Positions 35,701 to 50,482 of a DNA stretch of 64,000 bases are shown here, piece after piece. The translations under genes and the position numbers were made by a program. Source of the DNA: Orthonyx spaldingii (lineage: Eukaryota > Chordata > Aves > Passeriformes > Orthonychidae); NCBI GenBank assembly GCA_013397795.1, contig VZTJ01000638.1, forward strand, positions 224,595-288,594, in the 5' to 3' direction. The notes beneath the pieces were generated by a model that was not told where the DNA came from, did no database searches, and saw nothing but the letters and a program-made list of their open reading frames with translations. Numbering within the stretch: position 1 is the stretch's first letter; every line of letters begins with the position of its first letter.

Positions 35701-38700
35701 CTGAAGTATTTTCTTGAGAAAGGTGTTTGGATTTGGGGTTTTTTTGTTTTGTTTTGTTCCAATTTTTGCCACTTAAGACTGGCACCAAGTTATGTATGAG
35801 CTTGCAGTCAGTCTCTTGCAGTGTTGCTCTGGGATTCAAGGCAATGACTTCTGAAAAGCTCTTTCCCACTCTCTAGCATTGTGTGTACTCAGCCAGCACC
35901 TATTATTCAAAGGAAAATTCTGAAATGTCAGCAGCTTGTTATCATTACATCTCAGACTGACTATCCACCCCTATTTGTATTTCCTGCTTGAGTGGATTGT
36001 GTCTCAACAGAGAGGATAACATCTTGAAGCTGCCTTTTTTTCTTCATTTTCTCAGGAATAGCTAGAGTTTGTGCTATAGAACTTCTTTATAAACTGGCTT
36101 TGAATAGGAAAGGATCAAAAGCTTGCATGTTTGCTGTTAACTTTTTTGTTGCTGTAGAATATTGCCCTATGTTTTTAAACCGTGGCTTTCAGGACTAGAG
36201 AGTGCAAAATGAAGCCTTTGTTCAAGTCGTGGTTCAGATATATGGCAGTGGAAGAGTGGATCCTCCACAACTGGAAGATTGCATAGGTGTCTGGATATGG
36301 CAGTAATACACATTTGCAAAATTAACACTTAAAAGGACTTACTTGTCTGCCTACTGATACATGCCAAGCCTTTATACAAACCAATGAGCACTGAAAAAAC
36401 CCTGAAAGCAATAATGTATTCCTCTCCCTTGTCTCCTCTTTCCTTCTAAATTTACCCCTTTTAAAAATAGCCATAGGGACAGTGTTTTATTTATTCCTCG
36501 GGTTAAGAGTCATGAGTGTCAGGTGCCTGTGTGTACAGACAAGGGTAAAGATGATGGTTGATTTTTGTAGAGGATCCAAGCATCTCTCTAGCTTTGGGTT
36601 TCCTGAGGTGAAGATTGGAAATCTTCAAGAAAGCTAGAACCTTTTGTTTAATGAGAGTTATTACTCAATCCTCTTTTTAAAAAGTTAGGGATTTTGTTTT
36701 AATAGTCTTTTTCCCCCCACCTTTTTCATGTGCCTTTTTTAAAGTGTCTCTTACATTAAAATGGTTTAGAATTTTATATTTTTTATATTTTCCAGCCCCT
36801 GGAAGTTCAGCCGTGGGGAGTTGCATTGGCCGTGTTAATGTGGAGTGTCCTTTGTTCCGTGTCAGGCGAGTGTGATGAGAGCCTTTCTCAGCAGTGTCCA
36901 ACCACCAAGTGCCATCAGTATTTGTACTCTTGGACTGAGCTACAGAGCCAACACTCCAGTGAATTATGGGCTTTTTTCATCCTCTGAGGCCAAGTGCAGC
37001 TTACACCTTTAGGTGATCTGATTATTTTGGAGATTTCTCCATAGAGCCAGGTAACTGACACTGTTGGCTATGTGACCATGACAATACCTTTTTACATTAA
37101 ATGGTTTCCATGTGAATTTCCTGAGAAACTTTCTCATTTTCAGAGAATTTGCCTGTGGCAAACACGTATAAGAACCCCAAAGGTGGCCACCTGCAGTGTT
37201 TACACCGATGTTGGTTTCATTGTTGATTGAATCCACCAGCTGATCACCAAGTTGGTGCATTTTGGAGCACTGGCTGGGTGAGAGCAGGAGTGTGCTGGAG
37301 TGGCAGTGCAGAGCCAGGTGCTGATTTTCTGTGGTGCCTCAGCTCTGCCAGAGCTTTCCTGCCTGCTGGTGATTTAGACAGCAGATGCTGGAGAACTGGT
37401 TCCACAGCCTTTCCAAATTCTTCCTGGGTCTCAGCCCTGCATGGGACAGTGCTCCCTTACCCCACTGCTAATTTCCTAATTTAAACAAATTCCTTGTATG
37501 GGTGATTCTGTGGTCCCAGTGACTTTACTCAAGTCATTTCTCCAGCCCTCATAAACTTGCTTTGATTAAGAAAGGGGTGGGGTTCTTCCCCACAAATCAC
37601 ATCTGCTTTCTGAATTCTTTCTGGGGCTGTAGCAGTAGTTCCTTTTGCAAACAGATCCCTTTTGTCTCGTGCTGAAGTGACCCATTCAGCCAGCTGGCTT
37701 TGATTTGCATTTTGGTGTTTACTTCCACACAAAACAACAGCAGCAGCAGTGTAAAACCACAATGTCTGCCCAGTGCTGGGACTGCTCAGGTTCACTAAAG
37801 GTCTTGGAGTTCTGGAAAGGGGTTACCCATCCACAAATGATGAGGATGTCACGAGCGGTGTCAGTAGCAGGATGCTGCTGGCAGAGGCGCCCCAGTGTCC
37901 CAGTGCAGAACTGGGAGGTGAGGCAGGAGAAGCTGCTGAGCTGGCTGCAATGGGAAGTGAGCAGCCGTGGAGAGTGCACCCTGGGTTCTGGAGCAGCTTC
38001 ACCATTCTGCTAGAGCCACAGCAGACATGCCTGGGAACAGCGATGGCACAGCTGTATCAGCGGTGCGAGGGATGCACGGCATGGACCACACTGGGATTTC
38101 CCCTGCGCGCTGGGGGCTGAAGGGGAGGCTGAAGCAGCCAGGGCTGTCCTCTGCTGGGAGCACAAGGAAGTGTGCAGCATTACGGGGAGAGGAAGCCAAA
38201 CCTGTTCTGCAGCAGATAAGTGTGCTTTACCTTCAGCCGCCTTTGTGAGCTGACAGGAGCGGCATCATCCAGGTGGCAAACTTCTAGTCCCCTTCTGTGT
38301 CTCCTTGCTTCCTTGTCCCAGCTCCTGAATCTCCCCTGACTGATTCTCCTCTCTCTGTTCTCTCTTTTTCACCACAATAAATGAGCTAGTAACTCACTTC
38401 AGAGGCACTTTGGGCTATCCTTGGAGGACCTTAAATCTGTCCACATCCCCATTCCACACCCAGCCGGGTGCGTCTGGAAGCCTAAACCCAGCTAATTGGA
38501 AATGCAAGGCAAAGGGACGTGTTAGGACATGCAACTACAGCCACTGGCACTCAATTTAATGTGGCCTGGATGCTGTTGGCTCTGCTCTGCCAGGTGCTCG
38601 GTTTACAGTTTAAACCCTCTGCATCCAGTGTTTACACAATGAGAAATAAGAGCTTAATTTGCAGTAAAAGATTTGCATTGTACACTCTGGGCTCTCTGCT

Positions 38701-41700
38701 TCTGTTATGCTCCCTGCCCTGGGTCATCTTCACCCCAGGAGATGCCAGTAGGGAGCTGATATTTTCTTCATCCATGGACATTGTTGGTGTTCCATAGGCT
38801 GTCAAGGAAACAGCAACTGATGGAGCACTTGAAAAAACTGCCATGGTGGTGTCCTACACAATGCAAAGATTCTGGTCTACAGATAAAGACAGTATATGGG
38901 GAATTTTTTTCCCCATTTTTCAGAGGCTGTATCATACATTTAGCTTGGATTTTTCCTCTGTTGCCAGTAATTTTTAGATTAACTGGTAGAGTTTCTAGAA
39001 ATTATGTGAGTCAACTTTGTCTTCTTACTGGAGAAGAATATTTTCAACAGAGATGTCACAGATTTCAAGCTCCCCAACCTAATGAAAAATGATGAGGGTT
39101 AGTTGAAGCAGTGAGAAGTAAGTGGACAAAGGAAGTCACTGAAAATTAAGATTCAGAAAGTTGAATTTCAGGCCAAGATAATATTTTCTGTAGGTTTCCT
39201 ATTCTGGGGCATAGTAAATTGGGATATGCATAAAAAATGCAGGAAATAATTGTTCTTCGCTTGACCACATTCAGCCTTAGCTGGTGTTGTGTGTTGAAGC
39301 TGTAAATAGCTGGGGGCATCCCAAGAGGACTGAACAGCAGCTCTAGAACTTTTAGAAACCATAACTTACAAGATAGGGAGCAATGGAGCCATTATGTAGA
39401 AGGAAGGACTCTTTGGGTGGGCCAGGTGATGCTTTTCACAAAGGAAATTGATACAGACAATTGCTGGTAGTTGTTCACATCCACTGCTGAGAGGACAGGA
39501 GATAACCAGCACACAGTCTGTAGTAAAGGAGAACTAAGCTGATGGACACACAAAAAAATAGTCTCGTTGTGCTTGGTTCTGGCTGGATGATTATTTGTCC
39601 TTTCAGCCCTGCATTGTTCCTCATCCAAGCCATCTTCAGGAAAACGTGTCACCTACCCAAGAGCTCATCTACTGAGTGTTAAGAGAGACACCATTTCTGA
39701 GGGACTTTCTTTATTCTGTCATAGAATTATTTGTGAAATACAAATACCAAAACCTCTAATTGAACATGGAGCCTCAAATGAGTGTTGTGAAATTTGGCAA
39801 AGATTCAATTACTTATTTTACCTGAGACACTGGCTCAAGATGTACTCCAAAAAGTCAATTATATAGGTGTTTTCTAAAATTTTAGTTTGTTATATTTGTT
39901 TGAGGTGTGTTTAGTTTGGGGCTTGTTTAATCTAGTTTCTCAGTGAGACAAACCTGAGGAAACTATGATGTCTATGTATTTCTGACTGTTGTCCTTCCCT
40001 CCCCTTTAGAATTTATTGGCCAGTTCAAGCCAGAGATGCTGAAATACTGGTTCTGTTTCTTGTAAGGGAACCTCATGGAGGACAGGGACACTGTTAGTGC
40101 CTCTATGGAAGGTGGCATTGCCATCTGAGTGCTTACTAAAATGTTCTAAGCAGAATAATCCTTTGTCTAGATTACAGTTCATGGTTATCTTACCCTTCTT
40201 TTTTAACTGCTGATGTCACTGTTACACTATGAATGAGAGGTATTAGGTGTCCAGACTTTTTCAGGTGATTTTGCAAAACGTGGAAGAAACGCACTGGGGC
40301 TTGCTCTCCTGGATTTAGAACAGACAAAAGACTAGCCTTGAAATCCTGCAGACATTTGAGTGATGTCATGCAGATCTGGTCCGTAAAGTTCACAGTAACT
40401 GATACATAACTGTTTGGACCCTTGGTGCAGCATTCTAAGAAAGTCTGTCACTTGGTGTAACGAAGCAGCTCTGTTTGACTCTACACGATACATCTCACCA
40501 TATTCTTGTCCCATTTATGGCATTTCCTGTAGGGCTAAAAGGAGACCATATGGATTATTTGTAGCCCAGAACTGCTGTCTCTTCGGCATTGCTGGAGTAG
40601 TTCATAGGAAGTGCATTAAAAATTTGTCATAAATAGCAGAATAAGGGCAGACTTTGGATACACAGTGATATGTCTTTTTGATCTTTGTTATGCTGAGTCA
40701 GGCTGAAATGAAAGTGATCAAAGGAAAGCATCAGAAATTAGAGGTGACAGAGAACTAGATAAAAGCAAAATTTGGCAAGCAAGTCTGACCTGTAAATAAT
40801 AAAGCTGATAATCCTTCTGGCCTTGCAGGAAAGCAGACAGCTTCATATTAGTGACACAGTCATATGTGTTCTGAGATAGCATTCTTCTTGAGTTTGTTCA
40901 TACAGAAGTACTCATCAGCTGTTTCCCCACAAACTTCTTTGGAATTTACCTCTGAAAACTATGTTTATTAAGCAAGATTTCTCTGTTACAAATTGCTCTT
41001 CCTTTTCTAAGAAAGAGATTCCTTTCTAAGAAAGACTTCTAGGACAGAATTCTGTTTCAAATAGGAAATAACTTGTTTCTCATCATACTGTTCTTCTAAC
41101 AATAGATCCTGCCCTATCTGAAGTTATGTGCTTCATTCTTGAGCTTCCCTTTGTTCTCTGTGTCTTTATTTTTTAATGAAAATTCTTTCTAATGTGTGAC
41201 TGACTTCTCTCAGATGAGTCCTTTGAACTGTTTCCAACTCTGTTATCGAAAGCTGCACAAATCTTCTCATAGTGACAAAATTTAACAAACAAGAGGAGAA
41301 CATTAAAATCATGACCAGGTAAGCTCCATGGAGAGAAGAGCTGGTCCCACTGGAAATAATCAAATGTGAAGAGAGTTTCTAGCATCTCAATGCCACAAAT
41401 GGTTGGATACTTTGGGTTTGTGATACTGATGTAGCAGGTCTCATATTCAAAACTTAGAAGGAAATGCTATGAGTTCAACTCTGGTATAACCAGATCACAC
41501 ATTTAAGGGTTTCAAATAAAATTTTAAGATTTTAGTGTTAGATGTTAATTTTGTTTCAACATATTGCCCTACATCTTATAGAAAAAGTAAGGAAAAACTT
41601 CGAGACTTTGTTGCTTCCCTAGACTCTGGTATAGAGAATTTGTTTTGAAACCATGTGCTGGTTTTTGGCTCATGGGGTTTGCTTTGCTTTGAGGTTTTCT

Positions 41701-42867
41701 TTGTTTTTGAGGCAAAGAAAATCTTAGTAAAAGAACTGTCTCCCCAGAGTTCACTGCATCAACACATTTAATCTCTAGGATTATGTTGCTTTGAAGATTG
41801 TCAGACTGCTTCAAGTCTGACAAATTTACCTTGTCTGAGGCATTATCCTATGAAAACTTACAAAAATGTAAGGTGAAGGGAAAGTGTCAGTCAGTTGAAC
41901 GTTTTCAATCCCTACTTTTTCACAAAGCTTGTTAATATCAGGCTTCCAGTTAAAGCAGTGTATGATGGTTAAAGCAGAGACAAGTGAGCAAATAACACAA
42001 TGGAGCCCTGAATATACAAGTAAATACACAAGTACACAATTACAGCCTTGGGCAAAATATCAGTCTTGACCCTTCTCACCACATATAGGTAGTAAGATAT
42101 GCAAATTCAGAAATCTTCTTTTACTAGCTAAGTACAGTAATTGTAGCCAGGAAAGGTCTGCAGAGAACATGATGAAAGAAATATTTTCTTTCAAAGAAAA
42201 TAAGATGTGACTCAGAAAACAATATTTTGGTCATATGTGGCAGTAACATAAGCTGATAAGCAAAAATTATTTCAGCAGTAGTCTCAGAAAAAATATTCTC
42301 TGTATGAACAGTAAACAAAGCACCAAACACATAATTTGGCAGTGGTTGGAATGTGTGAAGACATGCTCAGCGCTGTGCAAGAGAGGATAGCAAGTTTGCC
42401 AAGCCAAATTTAAACTAAACAGTGGCCTAACTATCACTCTGCCAGGGAAAGCCAAACTGCAATGCCAAGGAAAATATAAAGGTTAAAATATCAGGGAATA
42501 TAGTGACTACTGAGAAATATGTTTTGATTGATGGATGTATATATTTGCAGTTAAACTTGCTAAACGAGTGGCAAGTGATGCTCTCGGTAGATCTACAGAC
42601 AAAACAATTGCTAATGGAAGAACATGCATGTGATTTTGGCTTTTCTTTAGCAAAACCGCAGAAAAATTTAACATTTTGGAAACAAAACAAATAACGTCTT
42701 CTGGATAACTTACTCCAAGAATTTGACTGCTCATGTCACTCAGTCCAACAGAGCTTGATGGAATTCTGTTTGAAGAAAAAAAAAACTACACTAAGCTGTA
42801 TTTCTAAAGTAAAAGAAGAAACTGGCAAACAGCCAGAATCCTTGTACTGATGTACATAAAGCCAGGG
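32701..42867. other. Intergenic DNA, no gene recognised
   Basis: Mostly AT-rich. The segment 37500-38250 is richer in GC and open in several frames on both strands, but no frame looks like a known protein and no exon pattern emerges. T-rich runs occur near 33195, 33795 and 35230. No clear CR1 copy was seen in this interval. Confidence 0.45.
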
Positions 42868-43425
42868 AACCAACTGACCAGTGAGCCTTGCCTCAATCCT
42901 TGGCAAGGTAACAGAGCGCCTCACTCTGGAGACATCTCTATTCACATGGATGAGAAGAAGATGATCAGGAGTAGTCAGCATGGATTCACTAAAGGTAAAT
43001 CATGCTTGACCAACCTGATTGTGTTCTACAATGAAGCAATTACCTGGGTGGATGAGGGGAGAGCAGTGGATATTGTCCACCTTGACTTCAGCAAGGCATT
43101 TGACACTCTCTCACAGCATCCTCATAGGCAAACTCAGGAAGTGTGGACTGGATAAGGGCACAGTGAAGTGGATGGAGAACTGGCTGAACTGCAGATCCCA
43201 GAGGGTCGTAATCAGTGGCACAGGGTCTAATTGGACGTCAGTAATGGTGTCCCCCAAGGTTCAAAACTGGGCCTAGTATTGTTTAACTTATCCATCAATG
43301 ACTTGGGTGAAGGGGCAGAGGCCTCCTCAGCGGGTTGGCTGATGATACAAAGCTGGGAGGAGTGGCCAGTACCCCAAGGGATGTGGAGACCTCAACAGAT
43401 TGAAGAGACGGGCAGAAAGTCCCAA
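42868..43425 (+). mobile_element. CR1 LINE fragment, reverse-transcriptase region (decayed)
   Basis: The CR1 ORF2 RT domain is readable in sense orientation. Blocks include QHGFTKGKSCLTNL, AVDIVHLDFSKAFDTLS, KLRKCGLD, WMENWLNCRSQRVVISG and a shifted NGVPQGS. The reading frame is broken several times, including before the RT active-site region, where GATGATACAAAG (the DDTK block) is preserved but out of frame. Both ends are truncated and no 3' tail is attached. The copy is inactive. Confidence 0.92.
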
Positions 43426-46400
43426 CAAGAAAGCCCCTATCTGGAGCTCTTGTCATTCTGCAATACACTGCCTGCCCAACAGAGGGGTTGGAGAACAAAA
43501 AAAAATTTTGTATCCTCAATCCAACAGAAGTAGAAGTAAATATCAGTGGAGTTGCCTCTGAGCTAATTTCCAGGCAGAAGCCAGAGAGAAATTGTGAGTA
43601 GGCAAAAAGTGGCATAAGCTTTACTAGTGTTCACACTCATTCTTCTGCCTGGAGAAAAGAGGAGCCTCATCTTCTCATATGTCCCAAACTATCACTATGG
43701 ATTGAGTGTCCAATATAACTTTGCTTATGAAGATCCCGAAACCTTCAATGAGTCTTATGTCAGAAAGTTCAGGAGCTGATTGCAACACATATCAGAGCTG
43801 TTCAGAATGACAAGAATGCCTTCGGGCAGAGATGAATGCTGCTTACTGTGCAAATATGACAGTGATAGAGATCAGGGACTCGATGTCCAGTGGGATATAC
43901 ATGGATAGGAACAAGATGCAAAAAGAGACAAAATACACAAGTTCCAAGCATACAATGGAGCAAAGTGGGAAGGGTCAGTGTCTTGACTGTGAGAAAACGC
44001 ACTGAAGTAGAACACAGCCATTTTAACTAGGGCTATCTGGAGTTGACCTACTCTTTGCTGTTCAACCTAGAAGGCCAGACACCCAACATTAATTTATTCA
44101 CTTTATCATTGCAGATCTTTTTTCTGCTAACTATTAAAACATTCTTATTGCAGGCAGTTTCTTGGTGTGCTGGGAACTGGGTGAACTCCTGAACTTCCAA
44201 GTGATAACTGGCATCCATGAAGTGATAAGACATTTCATCAGGCACAGACTGTTATCTGATTCCACCACCTCACAACCAACAGCATTCTAATCATACATTA
44301 GCACTTAAAATTATAAATACACTATGTCCTTCAGTGCAGTCTTAAATTTTCTGTAAGTACTATGTCTGGTATGAGAAACAAGCAAGAGAGCAAGGTAAAG
44401 GCTGAAAATTTCCTATACTTGTAAACAAAACACACGAAGTTATAATCAAAATGCCTCCTGGATTATTTGCTGAATATAAAAGAGGCAGCTTTACTCAGAG
44501 TTGAGGAGATCTCCATGGGACTGGGGGCTTCCTGTGTTGCCAATTCCTTGCTGTATCTCAAGGCACAAGGCACTAACTTCTTGAGCATTCAGAGCATGAC
44601 AGCATCCAGCCCTCACTAAACCTGTCCTTGGGCGCAAAGGTATGGGCTTTGATCCCATAAACCCTTGTCACGTAAGGGAGGAGAAAGGGAGGAGAGGACT
44701 GGCACTGGGATGGCAAATGTAGTTGTTTACCTGCTACAAGCATAAAGCCTGAAGAGGAGATGTAATACAGGCAGCATGACCTCAGTTAGGGGCTGGCCAG
44801 ACAGGAAAAAACCACAAAACTGCTAGGTGACCACTGTGACCAGCCCAGAGCATTGTGTATCAGCAGAACAAATTGCAGAGCTGTCTCCTCTCTTCTTCCT
44901 GAAGGGTGGAGCTCTTTTCACTGTCCTGATGTTTTTTCCTTGTCTTTTTTTTCCCCCCAAACCTTTTAATATACCCAATATGGAACTCAGAAAACAACAA
45001 TTCCATAGCAGAAGAGAGGTGGTCAGTCGTGTAACAAAACATGGTAGCAGTAGTGAATATGAGTGTTGGTGCAGATGTGTCTCTACAGAGAAAGGTTTTG
45101 AAGGGCCTGTGGAAGGATATCAGCTGTGTAAGTTACAGTATTTGAACTTGATAATTCAGACTGTGATTGTGGAAATAGTGAAGAGGAGTTTCTAGGGTAC
45201 TTTAATCAATATAAGCTTAATTGTGTGTCTCTGTGTGAGTCTGATGAACAGCAGAGGGATTCCAGGAATCCTTTTTTAAAAAGCTTGCTGTCATGGTTTC
45301 ACTTGCCATATGCAGCACTGGTTGACGTCAAGAAAAGAGTGCAGCTAAACCTTTGCTCTCCAGTGGTTTTTTTTGTTAAGTCTGTAGCAGTAACCTTGAT
45401 CTCATGGCCAGCTTTCAGAAGGGCTACAGGAAAGCTGATAGTGAATCATCGTAGTAGTATCTTCAGGGGATGATTTCACATTTCCTGTAGAGGTAGCAAC
45501 ACCACCTAAAATTTAGCCCATTATTGGCTTTCTCTTTATATACTCAGATATCAAAGAGAGGAGACATTAGCCTGTACACTTGATGCATCCTAATTTAGCA
45601 ATCTGAATAACAGAGCGGAGGTAGTGTAACATACATCCTCTTTCTTTCAGCAAGTCTCTAATTGCCCTGCCTCTTAAAAGTAGAAGATTCACAGCTCCCA
45701 AGTAGTCCCTGATGTAAACAGGACCAACTGCTGCTGTGAATGGAAGCCTTCAATAAAAAAAGCACTTCTGCATCTGTTGCTACCTGAGGCTGCAGACAGT
45801 TACCAACATGAGTCTCCAAGCTACTTATGACATTGCAGGTGAAAGTGGTAGGTTGGGACAAAAGGCAGAAGGAGAGAGATATGAGATGACAAGTGCAGAA
45901 GCAGTAAAACTTTTAGCAATTCATAAAAAGGAAAATGAAGCCTGAACAGAGGGGAAATGAGAAACTAAAGCAGACAATGCACTGCAGACTATGTAGATAG
46001 GCAACACTGGAATATACTGGCAGAGCTGAGTGAGGATAGTGGTCTAGAGTTGTCAGGGTTGAAATGTACTTGCAAAGGTGGAACAAGGATTTTATGTGCT
46101 GATTTGTATTATTTATACATTTTGTATATATTTGCCTTCCCCACCTGGGCAATCCCTTCCTCTGTCTCCCAGGAGGATCTATGAACACTCCTCTGTTTAC
46201 ATTAACTTTACAACCAGAAAAGAAAAAGTAAGTACAGTTTTGCTCTGTTGAGAACTGCCCATGAATTTAAACAATGGACTTCAAAACACTGACACATCAA
46301 ACCAAGTATTTTAGTGGGCTTCAGAGTCTGGAGGAGTATCATGAATCTTGGTGTCATTGGTATGAGTTCATGTCATGGGACTTTCAGCTTTGTCTCTAAC

Positions 46401-49400
46401 AGGGGTTCCTGTTAAATGAGCACAAACATTTATGTTAGTCATTCTTTTTCAGGGAACTCAGAGACATTCCAGGAACTTGTCTTGGACACCAGACTGTATG
46501 TTCATTTCTCTGTGTGTGGGTGTTCCTTGGTGTCCCGTTGGGTGAAGCAGCCAAACCTCTTGGTGGCTAAAGCAGCTTTAGGGACTGTCAGTATTGAAAG
46601 AAGACACATTTATTCAGCCTGTACCCATTTACTTTATCTCTTAAGTGGGAAATGTTGCCAGGGCTCTAAAATGAAAGCCAGCTGTCTTAGGTGCTCAGCT
46701 GATCATGTATGCCTGGTTTTCACTACAGGTAATGCTCAGTGTGATTCCAAGGAGATGCACTTTTCCCTGATTTGCGTTGACAGCAATGTCCCCAGGTGGT
46801 GATGGCAGCGGGTTCCACACTGCCAGGGCATGCCGTGTTTCTCATTCCTGACTATCTATAGACAAGGGACATTGACTGCAGTCTTGAAAATGTTTTTGGA
46901 GTCATGGTCACCTTGCCCTGACAGATGCAGTAGGTTGCGTGAGTTCCACCAAAGCCCAACAGTTTCTGGAGGACACAAGAACCTCTCGTTCCTGAGCGAG
47001 CCTGCCTCTCAGGAGGCAGGATGGCTGCTTGGTCTACAGCAAAAGGACAGAACAAACAAGAAAATGAGCGCTTCTGAAGGCCTCAGCACAAGAGAATGTC
47101 ACTAACACTCGGGAATTGAAGGTTGTTAAAGTCAGAAAGCCTCGATGTTCCTGGTGACAACAGAAGGCAGCTGGGGCCTCTCACCACCTGCAGTGACTGC
47201 ACAACAATGGAACATCTGCACCCCATCTCTCTTCCGTGGATTGTGGAATCTTTCCATGGCTTGTGGAAGGAATGTGTGACGGGATGCAACTCTGGGTTTA
47301 GTGTGAAATGAACAGAACTTGCTTGGTTACGGATCCTCAGGAGGGCTGAATGGAGGCAGCCATAACGGTGGCAAGGCAGCCTGCTGGGGTGGAGTAGCTC
47401 TTCTCTAGCACACAGCCCACAGTGTTTACCCCACATTCAGCAATGCTGGTAAGGAAGAAGCTGCTGCTCCCTCAGCATATCATATTACTCCCCTGCTTCA
47501 ACTCCCCATAATTTCCTGACTCCTGTCAGTTCCACCTGCCTTCCCTCCAGTAGCATTATACATGCAGACCGTGAGGTCCATTCCTTCATGGGAGGAGTGC
47601 AAGAAAATGTGCAGAAGGGGAACGATGTGTAGAAATGACTTCAGAGGAGAAGGTCCCCCACAGTCAGCTCAGGAGACAGCGCCTTCTGAGACTGTGCTGG
47701 GAGAAAACTGTGACAGTGAAAGCCTAAGAGGGGAGGCCTTTCACCTTTATCACCTGAGAGGGGGGTGTGTGTGACTACAGACAAAAGCAGGCACTGAGTT
47801 TGAGAAGATGCTGCAGGCTGAAGCCATCCAGCTTCACTATTCAGAAATGCCACCATCAAGATGAGAGCAGCACACAGCAGCAGTGAAACTCATGGAGATG
47901 CATACCAGACACTCTCAAACCAGGAGCCACTTTCAGAACTCCTTTTGGGGCTTAGAAAATAATAATAATATTGCCTTTCCTCATTAAAGACTGACTGGAC
48001 TTTATCAGCACTAAAATATGTGCAGACCTTCCATGCAAGACAATATTAAACAAGACTGTTTACTTATTGTATTACTGTGTTAACTCTGTAACTGGTTATG
48101 TCACCAGAAATCACGTGGCCCTCTTAGATTTACTTTTCTTCCACTGGACAGGTAATGTGGAGTTTGTTTCTCTTTAGAACTGATTTTCTCTTCAGAACTG
48201 ATTTTCTCTTCTAATTCTGACTATCCAAACAGCCATTCTATATCCTTCAGTCTCTTTAGTCCTGGTCTTTGGAGGGGCAGATCCTTTACGGAATCTCTAA
48301 TGCTCATGGTATTGCAAGAAGGTTTCCTCTGCCCCTCATAGGAAAACCCCTGGACAGCAAAAGCACCGTTGATTCTGCTGGTGCTGAACAGAGATCTCTT
48401 CTTGAGTTTGGTGGCAACATCCACAGTGGTGGCTGGATATTTCATTTGAGGAAGCACAGCCTCCAGGAGATGAAGGACAGCCCACCTTCTACAAGAAGAT
48501 CTGGCATCTTGAACTTCATTGAGTAAGCCTTGTTAAAAACTGTGGAGTTGTTGCAAATTTCTTCTCCTCTTCAAGTGAAGACTTTTCCCAAATATTGTTT
48601 TTCAACAAGAAGCACAAGAGTATGAAGTACTATCACCCCTGAGGGCCAGCTGGTTTGATGGTACATGCCAAGGGAACTGTTTTCAACAGAGCCAGTTCAT
48701 CTGAAGAAACAGCCCCCCAACAGAACGGATTGATTGCCTCACACAAGTGATCTGAGGCTCAAAGTAAGTTTATTGTGCCTGCAGTTTTGGACAGACAGTA
48801 GTCTGAGTCTGATGAGATGACATCCAACACTCTCATGTGCTGCCTCTTGCCACTAGTGAGAAGTGGAACTCAAACAGGTAACATGCAACATTCACATGAA
48901 TGGGTGGGATCAGGGAATTAATTTTATTTCCCTAAACAGTATTGAAAATGCCCTCATGATCCCAGTGCATTTGTTGTAACATAGTAAGAACACGATTAGC
49001 ACTTAATACTAATACACTGATTAACTTAGGCAACAGTAATCAGTGCTTCCACAGATTAAAAAACTTCGCGAGTCAGTGATGAGAAACCATCATGAGGATG
49101 TGACATATTAACTCTGCTTTGCATTTTAAGGTTGAATTTAGGCATCCCTTCCTAATACCCTGAAGAAGTCTTCTTCAAAATGAAGATGCATTTGGCTATG
49201 AAAGGAGTCACTGTTTCTTTATTTTGTATTTGTTGCTGCATGGGGGGGCAAAACCTAATCTGTTATTTGGGGTGCCGAGAATGGGAAGAATAGAATTAAT
49301 TTGTGATCTGAAACTTTATAATGTCTTTTTTGGTCAGGTTTATAAATCAGCAAGGCTTTGAAAGAACAAGATAAAGTGTCTGTTTTCAAATCCAAATGAT

Positions 49401-49747
49401 TCTGATAAATCCAAATCAGAGTAGATACTTTTGGTGACAGTTCTCGCGCACTTGGGGACTCCACGAATCCTGTAAAGCATCTGCAGAGGTTCCTCACAAT
49501 TCCCTCTTGGTCCCTAATTAAGAACTGGGCCAGCCAGGTACCTGTCAGGAGTGGAGTTTGCTCTAAGGGGCATAGTTCAGCCAGTCCCCACATGATGTTT
49601 CAAAGCCTGCCTTCTTCGTTGCACTTCTCACAGGCCCTGTGTCCGCAGAGCCTTTGATCGCAGCACGTCTGTCCTCCAGTATCCTCTTTCTGCAAACTTA
49701 CATTCTTAAGGTCAAACACTTGTCAGCAAACCTGGCAAACACAGCAA
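43426..49747. other. Intergenic DNA, no gene recognised
   Basis: No coding exon was recognised. A TATAAAAG at 44475-44482, followed by promoter-like and T-rich sequence, hints at a solo LTR at about 44.3-44.8 kb, but I could not define its ends. A 387-bp open frame at 46416-46802 has no recognisable domain or splice context. Confidence 0.45.
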
Positions 49748-50482
49748 CCCTGAGCACAAACACAGGCTGGGTGGAGAATGGATCGAGAGGAGGCCTGAGG
49801 AGACAGACCTGGGGCCATTGGTGGACGAGAAGCTCAACAAGACCTGGCAATGTGCACTCACAGCCCCGAATGCCAACTGCATCCTGGGCTGCATCCAAAG
49901 CAGCGTGGGCAGCATGGTGAGGGAGGTGATTGTCCCTCTCCACTCCAGTCTGGTGAGACCCCACATGAGGTACTGCATCCAGCTCAGGGACCCCAGCACA
50001 AGAATGATGTGAACCTGCTGGAGTGAGTCCAGGAGAGGGCCATGAATATGATCTGAGGGAGGGAGCACCCCTCCTCTGAGGACAGTGTTGGGGCTGTTCA
50101 TCATGGAGAAAAAAAGGGCTCCAGGAAGATCTTACAGCAGTCTTCTAGTACCTGAAGGGGACTACAAGAGGAAAGGGACTTTTTACAAGGGCTTGTAGTG
50201 ACAGGACAAGGGGGAATGGCTTTAAAATGAAAAGGGGTAGGTTTGGATTAGATATTAGAAAGAAATCCTTTATTGTGAGGGCACTGGGACAGGTTTGCCC
50301 AGAGATGTTGTGGATGCCCCATCCATGGAAGCATTCAAGGTGAGACTGCATGGCACTTGAAGCAACCTTTTTGAGTGGAAGGTGTCCCTGCCCACAGCAG
50401 GGGTTTCGAACAAGATGACTTTTAAGGTCCCTCCCAACCCAAACCATTCTATGATTCTATGACTCTATGATTCTGTATGATT
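49748..50482 (+). mobile_element. CR1 LINE 3' end with tail
   Basis: About 0.73 kb of the CR1 ORF2 C-terminal region and 3' UTR in sense orientation. Recognisable blocks run from ACACAGGCTGGGTGGAGAA through CTGCATCCAGCTCAGGGA, AGAGATGTTGTGGATGCCCC and AAGGTCCCTCCCAACCCAAA. It ends in the CR1 hallmark tail of ATTCTATG-type octamers (about 50448-50482). It is 5' truncated, with stops and indels in the ORF2 remnant. Confidence 0.93.

Noticed and set aside
37529..38248. Cluster of overlapping frames on both strands at 37.5-38.2 kb
   Set aside because: Locally higher GC, no recognisable domain, no paired splice sites, and similar openness on both strands.
46416..46802. 128-residue open frame
   Set aside because: Cys- and Ser-rich translation without a known family, no promoter or poly(A) context, and a length possible by chance in 64 kb.
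49639..50104. Frames on both strands at 49.6-50.1 kb
   Set aside because: The DNA here is the CR1 3' fragment and its upstream edge; the frames are repeat remnants or their antisense.
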